Shown: piece by piece, positions 32,814-45,089 of the stretch
How positions within the stretch are numbered: position 1 is the stretch's first letter
How the letters are laid out: each line of letters opens with the position of its first letter
NCBI GenBank assembly: GCA_029168955.1
Contig: JAPDOI010001868.1
Coordinates: 1 to 64,000, forward strand
Direction: 5' to 3'
Source of the DNA: Aplectana chamaeleonis
Taxonomy: Eukaryota > Nematoda > Chromadorea > Rhabditida > Cosmocercidae
Length of the DNA: 64,000 nucleotides
Made by a program: the position numbers and the translations under genes
The notes under the pieces: model-generated
Databases searched by the model: none
Told to the model about the DNA's origin: nothing
What the model saw: the letters and a program-made list of their open reading frames with translations, nothing else

Positions 32814-32891
32814 CGTCAATATATCACTGATAGCCGGCCACATCACGATAGTTCGGCGTGAATGACAGCCTTCGTCGGCATGAGGGCATTT
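32814..32891 (-). CDS. Weak candidate exon next to 32784
   Basis: Acceptor GCGACAG before 32891, donor GACG|GTATGTG after 32814. The frame gives CPHADEGCHSRRTIVMW and ends in phase 0, which fits the next candidate exon, but the implied intron is only 29 nt, near or below the lower limit known for nematodes. Confidence 0.15.
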
Positions 32892-35221
32892 CTGTCGCTG
32901 TTGCTTTCTGTACACAGAAAGCATGTCTTATAATGGTTTGGGAACTACCTTTTTACTACTAGGACTGAACACTTTAGCGAAGGCGAGGATTGACCGCGTC
33001 AGGTCGGCCAAGGCTGACAGGCCGGCGCGCCTGGGCCAGTAACCATCCCCCCGCAAGATGGCAGCTACCGGCTGTCACTGCGTGGTGACTGGGTCAATCA
33101 CGTCTCGGCTATCAATATGGACGGGCCGGCATAGAAATGCACAGGCGGCGCTCAAGTTAATGGCCATTGCAGTCGGCCACCTGGGAGCAGTGAGCGTTCT
33201 TTTGTGAGGTGGCTGACTGCAAGAAACGGGTGGTAACTTCGGTCACCGCCGCAGAGGAAAGAGAATTGAAAGAGAGAGCGAAGAGGAGCTGGGTCGATAC
33301 CGCGGTCAAGGGGTCGGGCATGTCCAATGGTGCTGACTTTTTGAACCAAGTCTAGGTGGGCAGATTGCACCCACCGGCTGGCGGCCGTCCAACTTCGCTG
33401 CCAGCTGATAGGAATAACAGGCGAAACGTTCGAAGGTTTTATTGATGTTTCAATGATTCCTGGCGAAGATTAGTGGGAGATTAACGTCAAATGGTACGTA
33501 GCTGTCATGAATACGTCTCCTTTCTTAATTTCACGAGCTTTAGTCCTATGCTAAGATCAACTTCCAACTCCTAGAAGTTGCTGTGGCCATATTCAACCAT
33601 TTCCAGATTTTTTTTCCAATAATCGCTCACCACAAATTAAATCACTTTTGCTTAGAAAGCTATATTAGAAAGTTGGGTGAAAAACAGTTTGTTTCTCAGA
33701 AAATGCATGAAACTTACGTGATCCGCGTGTACTAGTTACTGAATGCTGTATAATATTTCATCTAAGTGCGGCTTTTATCTGAACTTCGTTTTCCTCTTTC
33801 ACTTCAAGTTCACTTCTTTCTATGTTGAATGGGAAGCGTGGAGCAGACTAAGGATAAAAATAGTTCATAATTTTAAAAAATCCTTCAAACTTTTCGTTAC
33901 ATTGTGAAAAAACACGAGGTTGGCTCGTCGACAATCATACTACAAAGTATTGTGTATCGTGGTTCAGTGGTAACTGGTCATACAATAGAAAATTTTCAAA
34001 ATCGTTTTTTGACATTCTCTCGCTTTGATGATTTTCTTGAAAAATTCCGAAATCCCATCATCCAAGGTTGAAAACTTATTAAATCTGGAAGATAGACACA
34101 TTTGCACTCTCCTGAAACCCATATTCACTACTGCTAGTTCGATCAAAGTTACAATGAATACGAAGAACTGTGGTGTGAGTGTATGTAGGAAAACAGAAAG
34201 AGCACCTCATTCATGAACATGTGGCCTACTCAAGCACCAGTTCGATTCGACCGATGGCCGAACCGCTTTTTTTCTGCCACGTCGGGGCGAACGGGAGACG
34301 TTTCGGCAGAGCTCCGCCTTCCAGTTTTCTACGAGAGAAACGGGAGACGTCGGGGGTCGGCGCCGTACTAATCAATCAGCTCGATTGGACCGACAGAGAA
34401 ACGGAACATTGCGAAATTTGGGAAGGGTTGACAACACATTTTGAACAGATGCAGCTGTCATTGGCTTCTCTTGTCTCCTGCAATACGAAATGTAATCTAT
34501 TCCTTCAAAAAAGAATAATTCACTATTTCCTTCTCTACCGTTAGTCAGCTAGCCTCATTAAATCGGCCGATTTTTATCTGTTTTAGATTTTTCGCTGAAA
34601 AAAACTGTATCCGTTTGGTGAATATAAACCCGCCCGGGCGCTATTAATTCAAGATCTACTTGAAACATATTCGTCAAATTCTGTTGCTCCTTGATGTAAG
34701 AAATCATGAAATAAGCGGAAAGTGATCGAACATCAGGGTGCACGGGGTGCAAAGCATGGCAATTTCGCTCGGACTCCCCACCAGGGGTGAGAACTTACCG
34801 TTTACCGCTTTACCGGCTTACCGTGGAGTTTCCGGTAAATTTTGATTTACAGATTTACCTACTTAACCTCGAAATTTGCCGAAAATTTTACCGATCAAAC
34901 TTAAGCAACTTCTTCCGCTAAATCTATCCGTTTCTCGCCTCAATTGTATGAATATACCCTAATTCGACTCACATAGAACCACCTTTTTTTAGCGTTCTCA
35001 CGCAACTGATTTCCGTGTCTTTCTTTCATTGAACTTTTCATGTTTCCATTTGGTGTTCTCTTGTTTGGCTTTTCAAAAATAGATCTTGATGCCTTCATTT
35101 GTGCTAAGTCATACTCTTCTATCAGGACGGTTAAGAGTATGAATCGAGGTAAATCCACTCCAGTCAAAAAGGTATACTTTCGTGCGTCAGAGAAGCAGAA
35201 AGAATGTTCTCCTCACCCGGT
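32892..35221. other. No gene recognised; GC-rich block at 32990-33420
   Basis: The GC-rich block contains inverted fragments such as GCAGTCGGCCACCT with AGGTGGCTGACTGC, suggesting a decayed element. The rest is AT-rich. A plus-strand frame at 34179-34544 has no family match or clear splice sites. Confidence 0.4.
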
Positions 35222-35225
35222 TTAA

Positions 35226-35709
35226 AGGCAGTGTTCACGATCAATTTCGTTTCCGAGTTTTCCACTCAAAACAAAGCGTTGGCCACCAAGTGTTACATAA
35301 ATTACGAAGAAACAGCGAGAAACGCACTGAAACGTCATATTTCAGTGACATTATTCTCTGGCCTGGACTAGTTGTCCAGTTGTATGAACATGTTCACGGT
35401 GGTTGTCACCGGTGAAAAATGGGGCTAATCAAAAATGGAATAATATTTTAGGCAAAACAGTATTAGTTAGGGTCCGAAGGAAAGATCGGAGCAACGGATA
35501 GTAGAGAATTGCAAAACACGGGTTCACAAAACAATTCATTGTCACAACGAACACTTCCTGTGAGAGTAAAGAGATGGAAAGAGAGTGAAAGGTTTCGTGA
35601 CTTTCTGGTGCATTTTTCTCGATTCTTCCGTCATTTATGTTCTACCCGGGGGCCAAACAATCGATTTAGGCAATAATCTCAAAATCGAAGATTACCGTGA
35701 GCACTGCCT
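35226..35709. mobile_element. TTAA-flanked MITE, copy N2 (uninterrupted)
   Basis: Ends AGGCAGTGTTCACGAT and the complement of AGGCAGTGCTCACGGT, TTAA at both sides. It is the intact counterpart of 572-1884. A further AGGCAGGGCCGCGAT end starts directly at 35712. Confidence 0.8.
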
Positions 35710-36749
35710 TTAAGGCAGGGCCGCGATAAGAAAAAATTCCTGAGTTTTTTTTTTGGAGTAAGACCTGAATCTGATTCTTAACGTAGCGAAAATTTGGAAA
35801 GGATTGCTGCAAAAGCGTCAAAACAATTTGAAAAGTCCTTTTAATTCTGACATTACACCTTTCTAAACTGGTACTCCACGACCAAATGGCAAGTTTTCGA
35901 GAATGCTACTTGCACTTCAAATGGTGGGTATTGGGTGGAAAAGAGACACCGTGTTCTGAAATAGCTGTGAGCTTTATCATTCTCAGAATTGAGACTTTTC
36001 ATACTTTTTTCACCACTTTCTTTCTGATTTCTCCCAATATTGCTGTTAAGAAGATTAATCAAAGTGTCCTATATCCGGAGAATTTCAAACTTTCCTCAGC
36101 GGACCCTGTCTAGAAAACCAAGGTATTGTTGAGGATCGAGCATTTCGGGACGGGATTTTTTGCGGACTACGGCTAATGCATCACGCGACACGATGATAAC
36201 CGAGCTGATAGAAAGGTGAATCGGGCCGGGACCAAGTGGTCCCAGCACGATCGTCATCTTATTGCGTGATGCAACAGCCGCTGTCAGCAAGTGCGAACCG
36301 GAATATGGTTGCGAGAACAACAGTACATAATTGAAAATATGAATGAAAGCCAATACGCGAGAGTGTGTGCTAGTCAACTTTTGTCTTTTTTTCGGTGAGA
36401 AAAGGAGCAGTATGGGAAACCGAGGGACCCTTCAGCTCTTCGCTTTTTTCAGTTCGAAATTTGCGCTATCTGATGTTATATGAGATCTACCCCATGGTGA
36501 AAACGCAGAGCACTGCACCAACTTTGCACTGTTCTTTGCTCAGCGTCGCGAGTTTAGCGCGTCGTTCTGAACTTGTTCCCATCATGGGGAAAAGGTCGGA
36601 AGAAATTAGCACCCGAGTTAAAATTTCACCGACTGGGAGGTCCCAGCATCACTCCCGTCAGTGCGCAGTTGTGGCCTTCAGGCACCGCTAAATATTATCA
36701 CAACAAGATAATATTCATGCTGGGACTGCTTAGTTCCAGCACGATTCAC

Positions 36750-37035
36750 TTTCCTTCTAGCATTGCGATGACAGCTATGAAGGGTATAGGGCGTAGAATC
36801 GATGGCAACAAGATGATGACGTCATCATCTTATTAGAATGCCTGCTATGAAAGGTGGAAGGAACCACGATCCACGAAGGCGTGACGTCATCACCGAGACT
36901 GCAGTCCCGGCTATGACTGGTGGACCGACACTCGATCCACGAAGTAGTAATTACGAAATCATCGAGACTGCAATCCCTACATTGAGAGGTGGACCGATGT
37001 CATTCCCGAAACGAAAGAGCCACTTTTGGGGTTGA
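36750..37035 (+). repeat. Four imperfect repeats of about 66-69 bp
   Basis: Segments beginning ATGACAGCTATGAAGG, ATGCCTGCTATGAAAGG, GTCCCGGCTATGACTGG and ATCCCTACATTGAGAGG follow each other. Spacing is near a multiple of three and the last three share a frame (AVPAMTGGPTLDP, AIPTLRGGP). An acceptor-like TTCCTTCTAG precedes the first. It could be a short coding repeat, but a one-base shift between the first and second units argues against it. Confidence 0.35.
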
Positions 37036-37141
37036 CCCCGCCCCTTTTTCCGTTTCGAGCCAGAGCGGTTCAACGGTCCAACCTCGTTCCGATGGCGCTC
37101 GAATCGAACCGGTGCCTGAGTAGTGGTCTAAAGAGTCTTTC

Positions 37142-37404
37142 ACAGTCTGCCGGACGAAGCCGTCCGGCATGTTATAAGATAAGACTGCGGCGTCAGAGCA
37201 CCCCGCACTGCGATGTCGGCCGACCGACGTCTCAGTGCGGCGAAATCATTGACACGACATCGGATCAAGTTATGACGGGTTAGAACGGGTTGTTTCGGCC
37301 TTACATTTTGTACTGAAGAGTCGGAACTGACGGTTGTTCACCGCAGCTTCCTTCGCACTACGGCTCTATTTTAACGTGCCGGACGGCATCGTCCGGCAGA
37401 CTGT
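37142..37404. mobile_element. MITE with ACAGTCTGCCGGACGA ends
   Basis: ACAGTCTGCCGGACGAAGCC at the left and GGCATCGTCCGGCAGACTGT at the right are inverted repeats of about 30 bp; each end is also a small internal hairpin (GCCGGACG/CGTCCGGC). No coding sequence. Confidence 0.7.
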
Positions 37405-37956
37405 AAAAGGGGCTTAAGGCGGTGTTGGGCATCCGTCTTGTACGTTGGTGCGGTGCTGGTTCAAATACGTTGATTAATAAGAGTTTTGCATTCAAGAATT
37501 CTGAATGATTCTGGTTCTCAGGTGGCAACCATAGGAGGGATCTAGGCGTCACCGACCTAAGGTTCGCTGCCTCTTTAAAGTCACCACATTGGGGGATTGC
37601 TACTGGCCCTGATACGGCAAGTCCACATCTTCGTCGTAGTGTGCCGTTCCAGTAGTCAGTCGTGACCTTTTTTTCCCGGCCTGAGGCCAGGATTAAAAGA
37701 CAATCCATCCATTACTTGCTACCCCACTTCCTGTAAATTTGAATGTCGCACTTAAATCGCGTCTAATGCGGAGTGATTTCAAATGTTTCGCCACATCAAT
37801 CCAGCTTTTTTGCTGACGTCCAAGCGGCTGTTTCCAGAGTATAGCCGAAGCGTTTCTAGAGCGCGTTGAACAGGACAATATCTCATTCTACTAGATCCCA
37901 CATTTTGTTTTTTAGAAGTACGTGTACTTCTACATTCAGACCTCCTTCAAGATTTG
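37405..37956. other. No gene recognised
   Basis: Unique-looking sequence between two elements, with no splice-bounded frame. Confidence 0.4.
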
Positions 37957-38566
37957 GGCCCGTAGTAAACCCACCACTCAGTCAGGATCATCTGAGTGAG
38001 TGATAAGACAAGCCCGAGATGATTCAGACAGGGCTCAGACGAGTCCTAAATAGTATCGAGCGATAGATTGCATTGAAGCGGTCGGTCTCGGAGTTCCATG
38101 ATGATGAACACTTGATAATACCTGTGATGATAAGAACAGCCGGCCATTATTCTCTACGTGGTCGTTCACGAATCGACCAACTCCATGCTTTTCTCAATAA
38201 ATGAAATGTCTGTTTCGTGGAAGCTGATATTAATACTGATATATTGATAAGCCGATATCTCTGCTGAATTATTTAAGTTACTTCTTTGCAACTTAAAACA
38301 GTCTCTAGCGCACTCCTGACCTGGCACGCCGTTTCTCTCCTCTCTAGCCAAGAAGTCAGTCAGATCTGACCGAATCTATTCAATCGGATCTGACTGAGTG
38401 ATTCAGCTTATCTTGTTTTTCGCTGACTTTCTCTACTCAGCCTAGGTCGCTATCCTACAACACGTATGTACGTCTGAATAATGTGCGGCTCATCTGAATT
38501 CTTTTCAGAACATTGATTCAGTTAGGCTAAACTGGATTTTTCGCCGGTTTTACTACGGGCCTTGAT
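37957..38566. mobile_element. MITE with GGCCCGTAGTAAAAC ends, family M copy 2
   Basis: GGCCCGTAGTAAACC and GGTTTTACTACGGGCC are inverted repeats, TTG on both sides. It abuts the 3' tail of the CR1-like element. Diverged relative of 7567-8216. Confidence 0.6.
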
Positions 38567-38723
38567 TTGATTTGATTTAATTCACGGTAGAACCGTGTCA
38601 AAGACAAACAACGAAAAGAAACACCTAAACGGCAATTAAAGAGACTAAAGATTGTCGGACAAGAATAAAGCAAATGGATGAACTGACTATTAGGCATACA
38701 CCGGCACCATGAGGAATGAGATC

Positions 38724-40390
38724 TTACAGACATTGCTCTTGGGATAGCAGATAACTCTCAAACGCCTTTTTGAATGCAGTAAATTTTCCAACAACTAAAC
38801 CTGACCGAAGTAATATGTTGAATTCAGATCCCGCCCTACTGATGAAAAAGTGCTGTCTTACGTTCCGCCTGGCCCCATCGAGGTACAATTTCATCGGCGC
38901 TCCCCTAGTGGTTGATGGTCTCAGGTTGAACGGCCGGCTAGCCTTGATACCAGCACTCCCATTAATGATCTTATACATCACTATCATAGCAAATCTTCTT
39001 CTTTTGTGCTCTAGAGTGGTTAATCCCAATTTAGCGTTCCTGGTGACATGACATACGTTGCGATTAGTCAAGAAGCATGATGTTCTGAAGAAAACTACGT
39101 GTAAAAGTATTCTGGACTTTCTCCAGCGCATCAATGGATCCCTTTTTGTATGGATTAAAGACCACCGTACCATACTCCATAAGTGGACGTATGTACGTTT
39201 TATACACCTCGGTCAGGACATTTGCATTGGTAGTTGAAAGTGCCCTAAACGCGCTGTGCATCATTCTGTTCGCCATCTACGCGAATTGGAGGCAGTGATC
39301 ATCGAAATCAAGATCATCCTTGACAAGAAAACCAAGGTCCTTAATCTCACTGACCTCGCTCAACTGCATACCGTCAATAGCATAGAAGGTACTAACTCGT
39401 CTTTTACCAAGCTTCATCACCTTAGTTTTTTTTTTCGATGGAAAGCGGCAATTTCCACTCGTTCGACCATTTGGCTACATCACTTAGAGCTTTTTGCAAA
39501 CACTCCGAATCTTCCATTGTCAAAGTAGGATTATACAATTTAAAGTCATCAGCGAATGCCGAACAGCCAACGTTGTTCAAGGATATTATAGAGGGAAGCT
39601 CTTATGTATAGATATTAAAGAGAATCGGTGGAAGCACTCCACCCTGGAGAACTCCACTGAGGATTGCAAATGGAGAGGAGAACGTAGACTGTTGAGCCGG
39701 ACTCTGAAAGTTCTGCCCGTGTGAAAAGCACGAATCCAAGCCACTATACGCGGATGAATACCCAATATTTCCAGTTTGTTTATTAATTTACGATGGGGAA
39801 CTCTGTCGAACGTCTTGGAAAAATCGAGGTAAATAACATCTACACCAATATCCTTGTCCAGCGCACGTGTCCAGTCTTCGAGCGTCTGCAGCATCGCCGA
39901 AATTGTGGATTTACCCTTTTGGTAAACATGTTGGTGCTTCGAGATGATGGAGTGCTCCTCAAGATGAGCCATAATCCTTTTCTTCAATACTTTTTCGAAC
40001 AGCCTTGCAAAAATATACGTGATACTAATAGGCCGGTAATTGTTGGTATTAGAACACGGCTTCTTTTTTGGTATAAGAGTTACAAAGGATGTACGCCATC
40101 TACTCGGAACATCTCCACGCATAAAACTCAGGTTGAAAATGTGTGCAAGCGGGCTAACTATGATATCAATCACCTTTTTTATGAAACATAATGGTATGTG
40201 ATCCAGAGTGTCAGAAAACGAATTAGGCCATTCTGCTAGTAGCTCTGATAGTTGAACCGGGTGAAAACATACATAGTCAGGCATAACAGGAAAAAGAGAA
40301 GGACTAACACGCTCATACAAGTCAGTATCCTCAAGGAATGCTTTCTTAAACACATTTGTCAGAGGTAGAAATTTTTGGCCGTCCTCTACC
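38724..40390 (-). pseudogene. Reverse transcriptase of the CR1-like element
   Basis: The minus-strand frame gives LDHIPLCFIKKVIDIIVSPL, LIPKKKPCSNTNNYRPIS (fingers), VIYLDFSKTFDRVPHRKL (motif A with catalytic Asp), then after a frameshift SGVLQGGVLPPILFNIY and SAFADDFKLY with an intact ADD box. The C-terminal region follows: KTYIRPLMEYGTVVFNPYKK, LEKVQNTFTRSF, GLTTLEHKRRRFAMIVMYKI and STTRGAPMKLYL, the usual thumb and tail of CR1 proteins. Lesions seen: the shift before motif B, and stops after NIYT and before MANRMMH. All catalytic residues are still readable, so decay is moderate. Confidence 0.85.
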
Positions 40391-41269
40391 TCAGACGTTC
40401 GCTGTTGTCTACAGGACGTCGATCCGCCCAGAACGAGTCACTGCTGGCGAACAGGCAGCTCTACGCGGGGTCGTCCCGGTGTGCTGTTGAGCAGGGGGCG
40501 ACGGGCTGTTAAACAGCCCATCGACCTGCAATCCCGCCGAGTGCCTTAAATCGACGCAGACCGAGTTGTTGTGCACAGGACGTCAATTTGGGATGTCTAC
40601 GGCTGCGCAGGTCGGTGGGCTGTTCTACAGAACATTCGCGGGAGGGGCGGTGGCAGCGTCCATCAATCGATGTACCACGAAGATCGTGCCGTCCAAGTTC
40701 TCATTTTCGGTTATATGAGATTTGCATTTCGTTTTATTTTTTGATGATGCTGTAGACTTCTATGGGAATTCTACTCTTTTTTTAATTACAAGAGATCTGT
40801 GATTCGTTTTTTTTAATAACGTCTTCCCGTGGAAGGGGCGTTGGTGGCATGCCGAGAGATGCACCTCGCGGAGTTCCCCGTGATGTACCCGAAGGTTTCC
40901 GTGGCTTACGGAGCCTTCAGCAACTGCCTTCGTAGGCAGATTTTGATTTTTTTCCATCCCTTTATGTGTGTCATTTGCGTCATTTTTAGTTGTTTGTCAG
41001 GAATCTCTGATCATTCGGGGGTGTTCATTTACCCTGATTCCCATCCTTGTCCAAGTTGCCAATACTCGAGGAAAGGTAAATGTAGCGAGATGAAAAAATT
41101 GTAGATTTAAAAAAATAAGCGTAGTTAGCCAATATTACCTTTTCTGGTTAACAAGGTAAGCCGTTTTAGCGTAGTCCGGGATCAGCAAAATGGAGTACCT
41201 TGCGAGCTCAAAAATGTGTGTGCCGAATGCGTGTTGAATATGTATCCAACTCGAGTGACCACTCCCATT

Positions 41270-41710
41270 GAAAGAGTGTATTGCAGGGACACGTGCTCCA
41301 AAAAACAGCGCGTGCTGCAAAATTTTACCGTAGGAGCACGTGTTGCAAAATTTAATCGCGCGAGCACGTGCTGCAAGCTAGTCCAGCGTTATCGTAGCTG
41401 CACATCGGCACGCGACGCGCCCGGCACACCGACATGCGACTCGGCCAGCTCGCCGAGCACCATCTGGGGCCGCGATTGGTTGAACGAGGTCTCCAACGGC
41501 TGGGCAAGCAAAGCACCGCAAACTAGTGTAATTTAACCAGCGAGGCTGCCGGCATCTGTGTCCCGCCTCAAGAGTTTTTCGCATTCTTTCCATTTTTGGG
41601 AAATCCTTTTTTCATCGAGTTGAATGTGTATCACGCACGCATTGAAAGTTTTGTCGGGGCACGTGCTGTAATCTGAAACACTATAAGAGCACGTGCTCCC
41701 TAGCAGTACG
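41270..41710. repeat. Cluster of GAGCACGTGCT palindromes
   Basis: GACACGTGCTCC, GAGCACGTGTTGC, GAGCACGTGCTGC and GAGCACGTGCTCC recur; each contains a self-complementary core (CACGTG). Their role is unknown. Confidence 0.5.
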
Positions 41711-42179
41711 TTCTCTGACTGTGCTCCTAACCGCCTTGTCTTCGGGTTGAATGCATATTCGGCGCGCATTGGATACGGCGATAATCTGGGAGGATGTTCT
41801 TGCTACTAGTAGCGGAAAATGTGAGTGACTCCGGTATAATCTTAGCCTGCCTAGACTCACTCTGAAAGAAGTTATGAGCGTTTTTATAGCTTAGCGGCAA
41901 GCTAAGGGTACCCACCATGGAATTTTTGAGGTGTTTTTTATTTTTCTCCGGATGCTGCGATAAACATGTACTGCTGAACACGAATCTGGGGTTCGCTTGT
42001 CGGAATTTATAGGTTTACTGTAAGTTACGGTAGGTAACATGTTATTCAGGAGGCAGAACTTAATAGTTTGAAAACAGACAAATGGACATCGAATTCGTAT
42101 TCAGCACCCCAAAAAACCCCCACATAGAAAGTTTGAGACAAATCTGTGACATTGATCGAACTACCGTATAGCTGTACAA

Positions 42180-42345
42180 TTTCGAAAATAAATTTCGAAC
42201 GAATGCAATTTGAAAAGAATTCGTTCGACGAAATTTCGAACGAACGAAAATTGAAAAATAATCGTTCGACGAAATTTTGAACGAACGGAATTTGAAAAAA
42301 TTACTTTCGACGAATTTTCGAACGAACGAAAAAAATATCGGAACT
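42180..42345. repeat. Tandem repeat of about 41 bp, TTCGAACGAACGAAA type
   Basis: Three to four imperfect units containing GAAATTTCGAACGAACG and ATTCGTTCGAC; units are partly self-complementary. Confidence 0.65.
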
Positions 42346-43074
42346 TTTTTCAAAAAATTCGTTCGTGTAAAACTATACCGTATACCCAACGTAATCTATC
42401 GCAAGCTGTCGAAAATCCATAAACTGACATCAGATTCGTGTTGAGCACTTCAAATAAACCCCAAAAGAACGATTTGAGCCACATCTTTTGTCACATTCCG
42501 GAAGTCGTCGAAAGTCGATTTTGCCGTCAAATTTTTCTGCCGGTGGAAAGCTTTGAACAAATTTAGTCGAATTTAGGAAAAACCACAGGTAAACCTCAGA
42601 TTCGTGATCAGCACCACAAATCACCCCCAGGTTGAATTTTAAGTCAAAACCTGGAGAAAATGTTTTTTTCAACGCTTTCTGTACCCCGTAATTGATATAA
42701 TTGAACGCTGAACCGAAAATCCATACAAGTCAAGAACGCCATCAGTCTGCACATAGCTCGGAGAATGCGCTTTCACCCAAACTTTGCCTTGGAGGGCTGT
42801 TTCGGGCCCAGAACACGATTATGAGGTCTGTTTCCGGATTTTCATAAAATTAATGCGCTTTTTCGAGGGTGCAATAGGTACAAAAATCGGAGAAAAAAAA
42901 ACTGCTATAACGTTTTCTAGGGTGACAAAGAGCATATTTGGACTCCACGTCCGAAACTGGCTCTAGAAAAGTACATTTCATTTGGAATGGTTTGTATAAG
43001 TTATAGTAGTTCATTTGGAAGCAGTAGAGTGTTGTCCGCATAAGGACATCATTATTAAAATAATGTAACGTCGG

Positions 43075-43208
43075 TATAGATCCTAATGAGACTTTGCGTT
43101 TACTCTCGAAGGTTGGCGCAAACTCGGTGTCATATGCTATTACGTAGGTGCACCGAGTTTGCGCCAACCTCCAAGGAGGAACGAAAAGTCTCATTAGGAT
43201 CCACGCCA
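43075..43208. repeat. Short palindrome
   Basis: GGATCCTAATGAGACTTT-type arms of about 60 bp (ATCCTAATGAGACTTT and AAGTCTCATTAGGAT; AGGTTGGCGCAAACTCGGTG and CACCGAGTTTGCGCCAACCT) surround a loop of about 20 bp. Confidence 0.75.
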
Positions 43209-43335
43209 ATGTTAGTTTTTCTCTGGAAAATTTGATTGAGAGAGTCCAATTTCTCTGTTCCGCTTAGATTAGAACTGCAATAAGGAAAATCGGGCCTCAT
43301 CATCAAGTTTCGAAAGAAGGCATAGCGCCGTTTAA

Positions 43336-43986
43336 AGGCAGCATACACGCTCACAAACGTGGTCGAGGTAACAGCATAAATAGGACCGCACGGCCCCTAC
43401 CATGTCGTCAAATACGTTTGAAGCGCCAAAAACCATCCAGGATGACAATATTACTTGGCAATTTTTGAGCAATCTTGCCTTCCACGCCAGTGTTTTCCCA
43501 CCCATTCGAGTACGAGAATGAGAAAAGAAACTTGAGAAAACATGTGATAAGTTGGAGTGATAGCATTACCAAATGGGAATGCACGAGAGAAACAACTTTA
43601 TTCACCTGAAAATATGTATGTTCACCTATGTAATCCTCCATTTCAAAAAGTCAGCCGAAGTAGAGCGGCATTCTCAAAAATGGACGAGAGTTAATCGGTA
43701 TGCAGACATGTTACATTTAAGCAAGTCAAGCTATTTCTCTCGTGCGCTCTCATGAGATAGTGCTATCACTCTATCTTATCACATGTTTTCTCAAGTTTCA
43801 TTTCTAATTCTCGTACTCTAACGGGTGGGAAATACAGACGTGGAAGGCAAGATTGCTCAAACATTGTCACATATTGTCATCCTGGATGGTTTTTGGCGCT
43901 TCAAACGTCGTAGACGACATGGTAGGAGCCGTGCGGTCCTATTTATGCTGTTATCTACACCATGTTTGTGAGTGTGTATGCTGCCC
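43336..43986. mobile_element. Long fold-back MITE, family C copy 2
   Basis: Ends AGGCAGCATACACGCTCACA and its complement, TTAA both sides, nearly full-length palindrome. It lies inside the 3.9-kb element. Confidence 0.85.
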
Positions 43987-44266
43987 TTAAGGGGTGACGT
44001 CAAAAAGCGGTTGATGCTCCACTGGGATGGTAATATCAGGTCTACAGGGTGTTGATAGAATGTGAACGCGGAATCGGGGATGGAGATCCTCCTCCGATGG
44101 GATGTCTACAGCAAAAGCGTTCCCGCGGATAGGTTGTCTACGGCACCAAGGAGGGGGGCGACGGGCAGTTCTCGAGGGTCGATCCATGCCCCTTTTGGAT
44201 GTCTACAGGGAGCATTGCGTGAGGTGACATCTCAATCGTGTCCTGTGGACAACAGCGAACGTCTGA

Positions 44267-45080
44267 GTATCTTCTACGGTATCCACAGTACAGTGAGCCA
44301 TACCAATCCACGCTGTCCAGGTATTCATTGATACACGCAAAATTTGCTTTGCTGTATATTCTATTAAAAATTTTACTATCAGATACCTCGATATGTACGT
44401 TTAGCTCGAATACTATAGAAGCATGATCACTGGTGCCCAATGGGGCCAGAGTATCCACTTTTACAATCAACCTATCCTCATTGGACAGTAACAGATCTAA
44501 AATTTTACTACCTCGTGTAGCCATAACGTTATTCTGGGTTAGATTATGCGACGCGCACATATCTAGGAACTATTTACTGCTCAGATTGGTAGCCGTAGGA
44601 ACAAGCTGTTCCCACGATATATCTGGTAAATTGAATTCGCCCGTGATGATACAAGACTGGCTACAAGAAAGCAAATCTCCTAAGGTTTTAATAAAAGTCT
44701 CAAAAGAGTCTGCAGTACATGAGGGTGCTTGTAAACAATAACTATTCTCAGCGTTCTTTTACTAACAACAATGTCAGCACAAAGTAGTTCATGCCCTTCA
44801 GAACAAGACTCATCGTACACTAACCTTGGAAAAAGAGACTTACTCAACAAAAGAGTCACTCCCTCGCCCCTCTTGTGCGGTCGGTCACATTTAAGTAGAT
44901 CAAACTGAGAACATAAGCCACCAAATAGCGGAGCACCAGTGATGTGAGGCGTCAACTACGTTTCAGGCAGCGCTATAATGCCAAAATCAAATTGTTGAAT
45001 GTATCCTATAAGACTGTTTATGTTTTTAGGAAGGGAACGTATGTTGGAAGAGAGACATTTGGAATTGCTATCCGCGGTCC
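44267..45080 (-). pseudogene. AP-type endonuclease of the CR1-like element
   Basis: The minus-strand frame gives KCLSSNIRSLPKNINSLIGY and FDFGIIALPET, a stop in the place of Trp, LTPHITGAPLFGG, then after further breaks RGEGVTLLLSK, RIVIVYKHP and LGTSDHASIVFEL. These are the blocks of the exonuclease-endonuclease-phosphatase fold used by non-LTR elements to nick target DNA, including the SDH catalytic motif near the end. Several stops and shifts make it non-functional. The frame ends where the inverted-repeat element begins. Confidence 0.8.
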
Positions 45081-45089
45081 GAAGAGGAT

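Larger units (their letters stand above)
40391..44266. mobile_element. 3.9-kb element with terminal inverted repeats inside the CR1-like element
   Basis: TCAGACGTTCGCTGTTGTC at 40391 is matched by its complement ending at 44266, about 26 bp of inverted repeat. Both terminal regions contain several copies of GTCTACAGG or TGTAGACATC. The inside has no recognised transposase; it contains hairpin-rich sequence, a tandem repeat and MITE C2. Adjacent host sequence (GTAGAAGAT and GTAGAGGAC on the minus strand) could be a diverged target duplication but may be chance. Confidence 0.6.

Noticed and set aside
32568..32924. Single 118-codon exon reading through 32727-32784
   Set aside because: It is open and contains glycosylation sites (NITI, NCTW), but it runs straight into the minisatellite and has no in-phase donor to the next exon. 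The spliced reading fits better, though not conclusively.
40402..44263. 9-bp target duplication next to the 3.9-kb element as proof of its superfamily
   Set aside because: The two flanks match at only 7 of 9 bases, are offset from the element ends, and one flank is normal reverse-transcriptase coding sequence (VEDG).
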